Positions 33,051-44,710 of a DNA stretch of 64,000 nt are shown here, in pieces. How positions within the stretch are numbered: position 1 is the first letter of the stretch; each line of letters opens with the position of its first letter. The notes under the pieces were generated by a model. It was not told the DNA's origin and searched no databases. It saw nothing but the letters and a program-made list of their open reading frames with translations. The DNA comes from Limanda limanda. Its lineage: Eukaryota > Chordata > Actinopteri > Pleuronectiformes > Pleuronectidae. The translations under genes and the position numbers were made by a program. The stretch is taken from NCBI RefSeq assembly GCF_963576545.1, contig NC_083651.1, positions 9,460,386 through 9,524,385 of the forward strand. Reading direction: 5' to 3'.

Positions 33051-33200
33051 GCAGCTCCTGTTAGTGCAGTACAGCTTGAGCTGTCAGAGCAGCAACAATC
33101 CCGCTCCATTAGTATGGTAATGAGGCTGCGGGCCGACAGGTGGCCCGCTAGACAGCTCAATTAAACTGCTCATTAAAGAGGAAAGTTAACGAAGCTGCAG
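33045..33200. promoter_or_regulatory. Candidate conserved noncoding element / enhancer
   Basis: A non-repetitive block with an AACAAT SOX core (33094-33099), a CAGGTG E-box (33137-33142), CAATTAAA (33158-33165) and ATTAGTATGGTAATGAGG. It sits 24 kb upstream of olig2. This is inferred from motif density only. Confidence 0.3.
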
Positions 33201-33281
33201 CCCGGTGCCAGTACGGCTTTAACCCACAATGTGATGTCATAGGCAACAAATTGCTGGTGAGTAGGGGAGTGTGTCAGTCTG

Positions 33282-33283
<2 letters not shown>

Positions 33284-33319
<36 letters not shown>

Positions 33320-33382
33320 TATGTGTGTGTGTGTGTGTGCGTGCGTGCGTGTGCGCGTGTGCTTGCGTGCGTGCGTGCGTGT
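33284..33382. repeat. (GT)n / (GCGT)n microsatellite
   Basis: A GT run passing into GCGT units. Confidence 0.95.
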
Positions 33383-34239
33383 CTCTCTGAGTCCCCATTT
33401 CTTGACATATAACCAGAGTGTGTGTGGCCAGAGATTGAAATAACAGGTCAGAGAAAGTAAGATGGACGTTACTAATAAGGCAGAGAAAAGATGAGAGGTG
33501 GCACTGGTGAGGAGCTGGGACGGAGTCACTCACACTTGGCCTTTCACTGTCTCTGCATCATTAACGGCACGAGAACATTGGGATGCTCTATTCATTGTAA
33601 AAATAGGCAAAAGTACACAAAGACACAAGATCATGGAATACTAGTATGCTCGAGGAAGATCTCAAGTTTTGGTTTTCTTCACAAATTTGAATCTCCTGTG
33701 AACGCAACTTTAGCGTTGCGGGGCTACTTTTAGGTCATATTTTTTAGTCATATTGATGCAAATTCCTCCTGTTAATCCATTATTTCCAGTCGTGTGCATA
33801 GCTGGTGTTTTTTTATTGTTATTATTTTATATCTCTGCTGCAGCTACATTCATTGGGAACACAATGAAATATAGTGATACTAAAGAGTCTCGATCAATCT
33901 GCCTCACCCTGTTAAAGCCTCGCGCTGCACTTACTTACTGTGATGTTCTGATCCTTATAGTTCACATCATAAGAACCTAAACAGAAAAATGTATGCACAA
34001 GTTTCACCTCAAAGGAGATGGCAGTGAATGAACCTGAATATATACAGATATGACAGATTTGAATAACCTTAAGAAAGTATATGTATCATTTTTTTTTAAC
34101 TCACTTCTACTTCAGAAAGACACTAAATGGGAACCACTTGTATGTGAATCTGTGCTGTCTAATTTGTTATCTATTGATTATACATAACAGCATATGAATA
34201 TTACAATTATTTGTATGAGTCTACCCTGCATTTTTTATA

Positions 34240-34420
34240 TTTTCAAATAAGATAAGATAAGATGATATTTTATTAGTCCGCATATTACAGCAGCAAGAGT
34301 CAAATAGTCATCAGTAAGTAATAAGTAACGTGCAAAACTTAAGTGTAAGGATAATACAAATATGAATGGAACAATGACCAATATATATAGTGTAAAAAAC
34401 AGGAAAATTAGTTAAATATG
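34240..34420 (+). repeat. Probable retroelement 3'-end fragment
   Basis: 'aagataagataagatgatat' followed by 'ttattagtccgcatattaca' and 'cagcagcaagagtcaaatag' resembles the 3' end of fish non-LTR elements. The family was not determined. Confidence 0.4.
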
Positions 34421-34799
34421 ACACAGGCATAGATTTTTTTAAAGATCACAGTTTTTTCCCCAGAGCTTGAAAAGGCAGAAGTTACAATCAGTACATTTTA
34501 AAATCACACAAAAACCAACGAAAAAACTAAAAAACATCTTGTAATGTGGAGGAAAGAGAAAAAACATGTGCCCCTTTGTCCATATCCATCCCATTTCTCA
34601 TCACTCCACCAAGTCTCTTGAAAAAAGTCGTTTTTGGGTAAGCAAACAAACCAACAAGTTTCAATTAAGTTGCGGTACGATTAGATACAATCATTCTTCA
34701 AATGCTAGATTATTAAATGCTCCATGCCATTGTAAAGATGTCCCTTCGTGTAAATGAAAACATTAAACTTGTTGCTTTACTCCTGACAGGACTCACACA

Positions 34800-35170
34800 G
34801 TGGATTTATGTGTAGTTTTGATTAGTCTGGTTGGGACGGAGGTGGGGGCCACTGCGTGCAACACGTTTTAATGGTCGCTCATTGTTTATTATGTATGAGA
34901 ATAAAGATGCAACATGACATGGTAATCAGTTTGTAACCCTGACCAATTTATTCTGTAATCCGGGGGGCGTGCTCTCTCAAGTGTGAAAATGGGGCCGTAT
35001 GTGTCTTGCTCTCTCTCTGTCTTGCTTGTTTCTGTCACTGCGTCTGTGACACAGAGGATCATGGGAGTTAATGGGGCGGGACTGTGGTCAACAAACGGGG
35101 TTATGTATCGGCACAAACAAGAACACAGTGAGAAAACAGACCCTCCGGATTCACTCAAAGCTGTCTGAAA
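34800..35170. other. Non-repetitive block flanking the candidate enhancer at 35.2 kb
   Basis: GC-moderate unique-looking sequence ('aatggtcgctcattgtttat', 'tctgtaatccggggggcgtg') with no supported ORF. Confidence 0.35.
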
Positions 35171-35179
35171 GATGTCTGC

Positions 35180-35290
35180 CCTTATGAATATGCTAATCCC
35201 AGTTTAGCATGAACAACAAAAAAAACCCCTCATTAATTAATGAGCAACAATGGCCTCTTTAGCACTAGTCGCCGTTGGAGACATTGCGTG
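35180..35290. promoter_or_regulatory. Candidate POU/homeodomain/SOX enhancer cluster
   Basis: Within 65 bases lie an octamer-like TATGCTAAT (35189-35197), a perfect 12-bp palindrome CATTAATTAATG (35231-35242) and a SOX site AACAATGG (35246-35253). This arrangement is typical of neural developmental enhancers. It lies 22 kb upstream of olig2. No alignment was possible. Confidence 0.4.
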
Positions 35291-36031
35291 AGATCATAAT
35301 CTAAAACAACATTAATCAAAACCTTTAAATGGAAGATGTTTATGAGAAATAAAATCGAATGAAAAAAGAAAATCAAATGCAAACGACGGGAGGTTCCACC
35401 GATCACCACTTTAGCACATAGTGACAGACAGAGACGAGCCCGCAGCCAGACACACTGTCAGAGGTGTGTGTTTTGTCTGAATAAGCGTATTAACCTACAT
35501 AACACAGACCTCCTCAGCTCAGAGGTGTGTGTGTCCAAGCTGTCCACCAACGCAGAGAGCTAAACCAAACCTGTAACAATAACACGAGGGAGGGAAACGT
35601 TCACAGGGTAAAAGCTGAGGTCAAGTGTGCTGAAGGTGCAGTTATGGTATTTTTGTAGGCACCTGAAAATGGGATGGGAGGGACAAGAGGAAAACAATGT
35701 CAAAGAGGTTTTTGAGCTACTGTTCTACTTCTTTTGTCCTCTTGTTTACAAACAGAGCTCTCACTGTCTTGATACATGTGGAAGAAATATTCTAAGACGA
35801 GCTCAGTCTCTAGAAATGCTGCTGGATTATATGATTTTGATAATCAACTTTCTGCATTATTTAAAGACAAACTTTTGTGAACCATCATGTGTAATTTTGT
35901 GTCATATAGATAAATTAGATAATATATACTTTTTTAAGGGATTTTATATGGGATGCAAAATGGCCCAATGAGGCAAAATGGCTCAGTGAGGCACTATTTA
36001 AATAGCATGACACATGACTCTCTCTGAACCA

Positions 36032-36406
36032 GACTGTATGTTAAGATGGACGAAGAGCCAGAGCCCCAAAAGTGAAGCAAAATCATCTGGATTGCCCCCT
36101 GTTGGCTGGCTGCAGTATAGGATATAAACCCTGTCTCCTCCACGTTAGCAGATGGGACATGGGCCAATCTAAAAGGTCCGAAAATACGTAAAAATTACGT
36201 AATTAAGGTAGTTTGTATCACTCTGGTGTTTTTCCAAGTGTTATTTTGTTTGGTAAATTTGGTTTTAAAAATACATATCCATATCTTGCACAGACTGTTT
36301 CAAAATGAAGTCAAAAGTGCAAGATGGTAGGGCCAGAATAAAGGATATTTTGGCTTAATTTTGGGACTGGAGTGAGAGGAGACTTTTCATCCATCTCTAT
36401 ACAGTC
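36032..36406. mobile_element. F2 MITE-like element
   Basis: Left end GACTGTATGTTAAGATGGAC; the right end reads as the inverse, CATCTCTATACAGTC. It contains 'gttggctggctgcagtatag' and 'gatgggacatgggcca', F2 hallmarks also seen at 32405, 43225 and 52829. Confidence 0.65.
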
Positions 36407-36779
36407 GGATTCAGATTTTTTTGAAGACAGAGAAAGTTCATTTTTGGTACCATTTCATAACACCTCTCTCTGGTTTTTACATCTGTCCTGTGCCCCTTCA
36501 CTGGAACACTGAGGTCCAAGCAGTCAGTCACAGCAGCCCACTGGTCTATTATGTCGCTAATTGGTGGCATGAGCGAGATGGCTACAATATCAAAAGGCAG
36601 GAAGCAAAGGTTGGCGGGACCGAGGGTGGAGTGGGGGTGAGGAGATGGAGAGAATGAAGGAAGGAAAGGGAAACTGGGAGAGGTAGGAAGAATAGATTTG
36701 GAGATTTGTTCTCATTAGAGGAGGGCGTGTCCATTCCCCATGTTCGAAGCAAATTAGGTTGACAGGGGATTGACAAGTT

Positions 36780-36825
36780 TTGTGCATGTGTGTGTTTTTG
36801 AGTGTGTGTGTGTATATGTGTATGG
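36780..36825. repeat. (TG)n microsatellite
   Basis: An imperfect TG run with TTTTTGAG and TATATG interruptions. Confidence 0.8.
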
Positions 36826-37724
36826 GCACGTCAGTCCAAGGGGTTCTAGTAAGAAGTGTTGTGTTTAAGACGAACAATTGAATAGCAGTTTTTCGTACGA
36901 GGCTTCCTGATAAACTGCTATAATAATAACTGCTCGGTCGGGGGGAAAAGAAAGTGGATGTGTGGGAACTTGAAATGAAGCAAAGGTGGAGAGACGAAGA
37001 TTAAAACCGAGACAGACACAAGAGTTTGAAGGTCTGTGACTTATTTGACCCAAGCGTTTTCTTATTGATTGATTGATTATTATCTGCCGTTTGTGGTCCT
37101 TTGTCAAAAAATATCTCGTTCTGCTCCATTACACTAGTGTTCCATGGATTTTACACAGGAGAGTAAGTTAATTTGACATTCAATTTACCACCAACATTTC
37201 AATGAGGAGAACAATTTAGAGAAGCAAATAAACGTAATTAAATAAGAATAAAGTAAGATACGTTGTGAACAGGAGGAATAAACTTTGGTGATTAGTCCCT
37301 TAGCCTAAGTAGAACATCATGGAAGTCGTCCTATAAAACATTGCAACACGGTAGGCTGAGTTTAGATGCAGCGCACAGAGAATGGCTGATCCACAGCAAT
37401 GGCAACATTTTAAAGAAACATGTTTATGTTATTATGATTGCAATAATAAGCTTGTCATTAATCCCACCAACTATATACACTCATACTCAGAATTTTAGAA
37501 ATAAACACCCGACCCCATGACAAAATGCACTGACACCTGTTCAAAACACTGCTTTCAGTAACTCATTTAACAAGTATTCCATTAGAATTAGAAGTGGACA
37601 TGAGCGCATCAAATATAATTAACTATACAAGAATGTGACCAAATCTGAGTCAGAGAAAAAGAGATGCACAAACAGCAATATATGCAAACCCATGTGTAGG
37701 ACCTGCAATAAATACATATATGGG

Positions 37725-38110
37725 CTGACTTTTCCTTCTATTAGTCTGACTCTGTTCCCCTCTGTTTACCAACCATGGCCGGGGTGCAACTGGTTGTCAC
37801 AGCAAAAATCCTCCTCAAAATGTTCCATAAACACCCTGGCTATGTCCTCACCTTTTGGTGTGTCGGACATCTGCTTTAAACAGCAGAGCTCCTCTTTTAC
37901 TGTCGAATAACATTATTTTGCCATGACTGCCAATTGTGGTCTGCGTTCACGTCAACGCTCTCATCAAGTGCAATGCTAAACTGCACTTGACTGCCGTTAG
38001 CTGCGCCCATAGATTTTCTGCCATTTCTTCGATGCGTCGCTCAACACTTGTAGCTGATATGGGAATGTCTTTTATTCTCGATTTGACTCTTTGTTTGGTA
38101 GGAAAGCCGC
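37725..38110 (-). pseudogene. hAT transposase fossil
   Basis: Read on the minus strand across frameshifts and stops. RRIEEMAENLWAQL leads into FSIALDESVDV, a form of the LDES(T/V)D motif of hAT transposases. Further on come PKGEDIARVFMEHFEE and CTPAMVGKQRG, corresponding to the GA-PAM(V/L)G block. At least two frame changes and in-frame stops make it inactive. The flank at 38160-38215 ('taagtcgctttggacag') is a common fish transposon tail. Confidence 0.7.
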
Positions 38111-38227
38111 CTTAATATAATCGGCATCAGTAAATGAGGTTATCATGAGGCTTGTACCCTCATGGTTGAATGCACTTATTGTAAGTCGCTTTGGACAGTT
38201 AGTATAAATTACCCACAACATTTCCAG

Positions 38228-38305
38228 TTTAATCCCGTTAATTCCTGTATATTCCTGTATATTCCCGTTAATTCCCGTTAATTCCCGTTAATTCCCATGG
38301 AAAGT
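38228..38305. repeat. 10-bp tandem repeat (ATTCCCGTTA)n
   Basis: About six units of ATTCCCGTTA, or variants with ATTCCTGTAT, directly beside the hAT fossil. Confidence 0.85.
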
Positions 38306-38344
38306 TTCCAACTTTGAATATTCCCGGAATTTTGCAACCTTAGT

Positions 38345-41300
38345 TGGGTTTGATGTTCCGATGTTAGGACCCCCAAAGTCCCTCCTGATATGAATTATGT
38401 GTTATGACGGAAACTTTCCCTGGGTGCCTGGACACCGGTGGGGGGAATGAGAAATGGAGCACAAGGTCGGGACATCTCGTGAAGGTCATCTGTTGGAGGC
38501 TTTGATGTGAGATGACCAGACATCCAGAGTTAAGGTGGTCCCTGGCTGCAGTGATCATGTCTGAGCTATAAGGGAAAGAGAGAGAACACTTTTAAATTTT
38601 GACAGCTTATACGTGACTGGCTCAAGGCGAGTGTGTATGGTTGTAACTTAATGAAAATAAAAATGATTTAGGGGGAAGTGTGCTTGTCGCTTAAGGCTCA
38701 TTTATGGTCAAATGTAAGGTGCTCAAATGGAAACGGATGGAGCCCACTGATTTACCACTTCATCTACATGTCTTCTGAAATGGACGGACATGTTGCAGTT
38801 CAGAAATCGTGGGCGGTGTTTTGTCATCTCCAAAGTTAAGGCTCAACTCTCACCCTCTTTGTGTTATTAAATTTTAATCACAGTTTTGGCTATTTCTTAA
38901 TGAGATTCAAACAAAAAGTGACTCTTTGTGTTTCAGGAAACACTACCATCACCACCGTACACAAACAGCCCCATTCGCCTCCTTGCTCTCCTTGGCCCCA
39001 AGGGTGTCCTCTGCGGCCTCACGTGTCCCGATCATCCCCCTCTTCCCGTCACTTCCACTGACCCCCTGCTGTGGTGGGAGAGAGCAACATTACATCTTAA
39101 TCTCGCCTGCTTGACGGAGAATGCCGGTCCCTGAAAAGCAGCATTTTCTGGTTACATGAACCCATTAGGAGTGGATCAACCATATGCCAATTGACATGTC
39201 TGAGCCTGAATGGCCGACGTGGATTGTAACAGTGGTCCTCGGACAAAAAGCCCCCGCAGGCTCCCACACCTCCACCAGAACTGAACAGACGTTCATGCTG
39301 CCGCCAAGACAAGGCCAATCATTTAGGGGACTGATTTCTATAAGTGCGTGTAACTCGGTGCATCTTGACTAAATATATGTGGACTGTTGGCAGAGGTTTA
39401 TTTTCTATTGAGTCGAGTGTCATTCAAGTTGTAGTAAATAACAAATTACTTGAACCTATAATGATGTAATTTCAAGTCACTAATCTGTGCCAAATAATTA
39501 CATTTGAATGAAATTAAAAAGGAACATATACACCTGCATATTTCCAGACACTTTGTAAGCTTCAGTGCCAAACTTCCACATTGTTTGCCTTTGCCCAACG
39601 GCATTACTTGGGTGTTGAAGTGTGCTGAGGACATTTAGATTTAGATTGAAAGAATATTCAACATATTCCATTAGGTCAAGGTTATAATGGAGGGATCAGT
39701 ATCAGGTCTGAGAAGATTGTTACTGCACGAAAAAGTTTGAATAATGACACTTAAAATGCGGAACACCAGTCACACTTATTCTATTTTTCAAGTTATAGAT
39801 GTTCACATGTTGATGGAACCACGGCAACATCACAGCTCCTGCAGAGAGAACCAGGAAATTGATGTCAGTGATGATTTAGTGCTGCTTTAAAATATGAGAA
39901 TATATTTTTTAGACCTGCGAGATTTTTATATTACATACAAATTACTTTTTATGAAAGTCATCACATGTATGTAGCTCTCTTGGTGTGATGTAAGCAAAAA
40001 AAGTTCCAAAGGGCTTCAAAAGAAAAATGGAATATAAAATATTGTGTGCAAATATGAATCAAAAATAAGAAATGAAATAAGAAATACTGAGATGAAACCA
40101 TTTTTGAATGGGATGAAAACATAAAATGGAAAAGTTATCACATTACATATATTTTATATTTTACTGCAACCTGGTCATCACCTTTGATTTATGTGTCCAA
40201 GATAAAGCCGAAGAAAGCAAGAATTCTTTTCTTTCGTTTTTGAATTTAAGTACACATCCTTTGTGCATCCTTTAAAGACCTCTGTTAAAAGTCAGTTGGC
40301 ATGAATATGATCTAAAATCTCTTTTTTATCTTGATCTCGATCGTGTGATATTGATTCACTATGTCATGCATAAACCTTTCAAATGTAAACAGTACAATCC
40401 TCTGTACTTGTACATGTGTAATGAAAGTGTCATCAGATGACAGTGGACTCCATGTCTGTGACGACAAACAAAACAATCCTCGTCTTTTCTACATCAGTGA
40501 TCCCACATGAGAGCTTTGATGCAAATGTGCCCTGACTGGAGAGGCAAGCTGGCCCCGCCACTCCACTGACTGTATCGCTGGAGAGGCCAGTGCGTTCACC
40601 ATATGTGACAGGGATGGTCAATAGGATTACGTCCCGCACCTCTCCTTCTCCCTCTTCTCCCCATCGCACATAATCAACCAGGGGATGAAGTCCTGGCCCA
40701 CCAAGCCTCTGCTGAAGTAGCCCCCCAAGAAAAACTCCTTTCCCCTACTTGGGGAAGGGAGAGTGGGGCAGCGGGGGTCTCGTGGGCCGAGAGAAAGAGC
40801 AGGGGGACCAGCAGATGGATTAACATATTCAACAGAGGCAGAGATCAAGTCTTTATAGAGTGAGGGCAGAGGGAGGCTTTCTCTCACACATGCAGAGTCT
40901 GAGAAAAAACAGAAATGAGTGTAAGCTGGATTTGTTTTCTTTGTCATGGAAAAGCAGCGATGGGCCAAGTGATAACTACCGCGCCACGCAGCCAGGTTTC
41001 ATTTTTTTTCCTCACAAACGCAGAAACGATGTTGACAAACACGAGTGGTGGAAAGTGTCGTGCTCAACTTTAGTTTTTTCTAGTATGATTAACTACCAGA
41101 GGAAAGGAAAATTCTAAATACCATCTCTTCTTTGTCATGTATTTTTCTACTAGCCATAGCCGAGCTCAATTTAAGATAAATAGCAGATTTATTTTCCCGT
41201 ACTTCTTACATTCAGCCCCTGAAAACACTTGGAATGATCCTATTTCTGTCCCCTCTTCACTAATCTTTACTGTTCAAATAATGAGATTCTTGAGAAAAAG

Positions 41301-43220
41301 AAAGGATCTGAAAGAAACCTTGATTGGACAACAAAGGTCATAAGAAAACTCAGAGAAGCCAAAGAGCACAGCAGAAGAAACTCCTGCTCAGGATAATTGA
41401 TCTCAGATGGCTCTTGTTGCTTGCTCCGTATTTTTCCTAATCGGGATCTGAATTTAATTATTTCAAATGCGTATTATATATAAATATATTTTTTTCTTTT
41501 CATAAGACAAAGAAACCGAACTGAACAAACATCTGATCCACTTTAAATTACTGGAAAATGTATGAGGGTGGCGTCCTGAACCAGGCTGGTACTAACACAT
41601 TGGTTAGATAGAATGACTTGTAATTACTGGATATTTGCAGTTTGTAAAATGTTATGCAGTGATAGAACTCGTCTTGTATCTTGGTAAAGGATCTCAATCC
41701 CCCCCACACACACACACGCACACACGCACATTAGCGCCATGCTGTGAGTGAACTCGTGGCCCAGTCCCAGCATGGGCACCGGATTAGAGACCCTGGTTTT
41801 TGGCTGGTTTGCTGTTCTCATGACATGTGAATGGGCAGTGAGATAGTGGACCAACATTATCCGACACATTCATCTCCACATCAAAGATGAGCCCAACGGC
41901 ATCTCTCGGGAATACCACCCTGAAAGAGAGCAGAGGCCCTGCTGCTAATGTTGGATTAAACATCCAAAAGCAGAAAGTAGCTGGTGTCGTGTTTATGAGT
42001 GACTGTTGATGTCGCACAAGGGTAACTTTTCTTTTAACCTGTAGTTTGTTTAGCTGGCGTGCAGCCTGTCTCCCCCTTTTACTGTCATTAGCTGCTTTCA
42101 GAAGTGATGTCCGCAAAGGTTTTTCCAGAGGTGCTGTGTGTGAGAAGCCAATGAGATGAGAATACAGCAGGAAAATTCTGTGACAGACACGAAACCAGGA
42201 GAAGAACCTCTCAGGATGATAGAGGAGCCACATAGAAAGCAGACTTAGACGAAGAAGTCAACTTGGAAAGACGATGAGTTTTGAGAGCTTTTGAATTTAA
42301 AACTAAAAAGCAGTATTTAAACGTCATGTCCTGCCCTCTGCTGCTCTACACAGGAGCAACCACTCACCAGAAATGTTCCTGTTCCTGTGAAAAATGACTC
42401 ATGTCGGTAAACAGCTATGGTGAATCATTTGAGTTTATTGTTGTCAGACTAAGCCAGACTATCATGTGTGTCTGTGCCCCTGTCGTGTCTCCTTCTCACT
42501 TATTCTATATTTCAATTCAGCCAAACACACAACAAAGGTCATTAGATGGAGAGAAGTGTGTTGGCCTGTGCCTGTAGCCATATTTAGAAAATACTCTTCC
42601 AAAACCCTGAATAAGAAACTGGGACTGACCTCCACTCATTTAATTTCAGGCTTTACACCAGGGACTGCAGGGATTTGCTCCCATTCAACCTCAACAGTTG
42701 CATCCCTGATTAGCAGTTGAGGACTAATCACAACGAGCTGATGAGGGAAACAGAAGAAGAAGGAGAGAGGAACAAGAGGATGACAGTGTTAGAAATGTGA
42801 AGAAGCAAAAAGAAAACAATGCAGCAGCAGCAGAGAAAGAGGGTGAACCTGCTGCCTGGCTGCTGCACTTGTGATTGATGAGGTCACCGAGAGGCCTTCT
42901 CCAAAAACCAGTGTCTTCAGAAGGTCAGTCCGAGGTTGGGTAGAGGTCAGAGTGCAACGAAAGGGAAGACGCTGACGTCTGAAAGTCCCACAAGTGTGAG
43001 GGAAAGTTATGTTTTGTAGTTGTCGTGTGAGCGAGTATTTGCTCATTCAGACCGAGGTGACATTGACTACTGAACAATCGAAAAGGCCTCAATAGGTGGA
43101 GTAAATGTTTAGCCAACGTAAAAAAGCAAGTTTGCCTTGATTCAATCATGCAACATTGAATTCTGTGTTTGAGTATAGAAACCATCAATAGAGCTGATGT
43201 TGTAAAAATGTTAGCTCCAA
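38345..43220. other. Gene-free stretch
   Basis: No gene recognised. 38930-39320 and 40430-40870 are GC-richer and non-repetitive and might include conserved noncoding DNA. An AC run lies at 41702-41732. All ORFs are short and lack splice support. Confidence 0.5.
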
Positions 43221-43224
43221 ATCA

Positions 43225-43630
43225 GTGACTGTAAATAAAGATGCACGTTGTGTCTCCACTTCCGACACAAATTAAGCAAAAATATCCTGGATACGGGTGC
43301 TGCCCTTTTCTTCCGCTTTTGACGTCCATTAGAGCCTGACCAACTGGTCAAGTGATGGCTTGACCAGTTGCAGGTAAGCCTTAGCTGTCAAACATGACGT
43401 TTCACAACAGTATTATAAGAACTACTTAAAATGACAGAAACCATCTTTGATCAAAGTCAACATACTCTTAGATTTTTATTTGGTCCATGTGCAACTCACT
43501 AACATGGAGGAGGCAGGGTTTATGACATATACTGCAGCCAGCCACTAGGGGGTTATCCAGACCGTTTGTTTTCACAATCTGGGATTTCGATTTGCGAGCT
43601 CTCACATCCTCTATCTTTATATACAATCAC
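43225..43630. mobile_element. F2-type MITE with terminal inverted repeats
   Basis: Left end GTGACTGTAAATAAAGATGC; the inverse of the right end is GTGATTGTATATAAAGATAG. The 406-base interior contains 'catggaggaggcagggttta' and 'ctgcagccagccactagggg'. Confidence 0.7.
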
Positions 43631-44104
43631 CAAAATAAAATACTGTCTCCTTTTGAAATTTGTCTCATAGGCCTACTAATATGCTTTATTTCTCTCTTTG
43701 TGTGACATTGCACCCAAATGCAAACAAATAAATCCCTGTTGCAGTTAAACAATAATATCAAATAACGATCCTGCACAGTTCGAGAAACCCTGTCATGCAG
43801 TATGGGCAAAAACGTTACAGTATCTTTCAGCTTTTTCAGAGTCATGCATGAGAAAATACACTTTATACAGGCGGAGGAGGAGGAGCAGAAGCTAACACTG
43901 ACATGGGGCAGGATTCAGGTTAAGTGTTGTAAATGACGTTGAGGTTGCAAACCACTAGCATCCTGATTTCCTCCGCCCCCAATGTTAGCACACATGCTAA
44001 TTCCAACACAGTGTGTGGAAAGCGTTGTCGCTTAGGGTCTCTGGGTGTGAGGGCCGGCAGTGGAGTAGCTCCGTGTGAAGGTGACCATTTTCCACCGTGC
44101 TGGA

Positions 44105-44245
44105 GCCACTCGGTAAACACACACTGTAATTACTGCTTATTAGAGGCTACAGGGGCCCATTAGTGGCACTGGCCCGACCCCTCACTGCCTGCCACCTCAT
44201 TATAGAAGGCAGCACAGCACAGTCGGCCTCATTACCACCTGCCTG
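44105..44245. promoter_or_regulatory. Candidate conserved noncoding element
   Basis: Unique-looking block with TAATTA (44127-44132), CTTATTAG, CATTAGTGG, CTCATTAC and an E-box CACCTG (44236-44241). Low-confidence inference from motif density. Confidence 0.3.
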
Positions 44246-44253
44246 TTAAACTC

Positions 44254-44345
44254 ACACACACATGCATCCATGCAGGGACACACACTCACACACAAACACA
44301 CACGCACACAAACACACACACACCCCAACACGCACAAGCACAAAC
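44254..44345. repeat. (CA)n-rich imperfect microsatellite
   Basis: Interrupted CA/CACG runs. Confidence 0.85.
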
Positions 44346-44529
44346 ACAATCAAGTCAACCTGCACACATGCACTTGTGAGCACAGTGCAGGTGCAGCCAG
44401 ATTGAAGTCAGGTGTTGACTTGTTAACTGTTCAATAGAGAACTGTGTGTGTGTGTGTGGAAAAAAAAGTTCTTTGCATCATATCAATCCAAAGAGATCAG
44501 CAGACAGCGTTTATCCTCCAAGTTATTGG

Positions 44530-44710
44530 CAGCTCATTATTTAGGAGGAAATGTTTTCGTCTGCGTTGGTTTGTCTTTTGTGTGCTTTAGTTTGCAACAT
44601 TACACAAAAACTACTGGATGGAAACTTGGTGGAAGGATGTTGTCTCGGTCTGGGAAGAACCCATCAAATATTGGAGTGCATCCGGTTGGGATGGCCGATC
44701 CATTATAATC
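44530..44710 (+). repeat. F1-like repeat fragment
   Basis: Contains 'aaaactactggatggaaact' and 'ttggtggaaggatgttgtct', the F1 core. Confidence 0.55.

Noticed and set aside
33173..33533. His/Thr-rich ORFs
   Set aside because: Translation of the GT microsatellite; the same explanation applies to the ORFs at 54134-54391 and 55565-55838.
38228..38305. CRISPR-like spaced repeat
   Set aside because: The units are contiguous 10-mers without spacers in a vertebrate genome.
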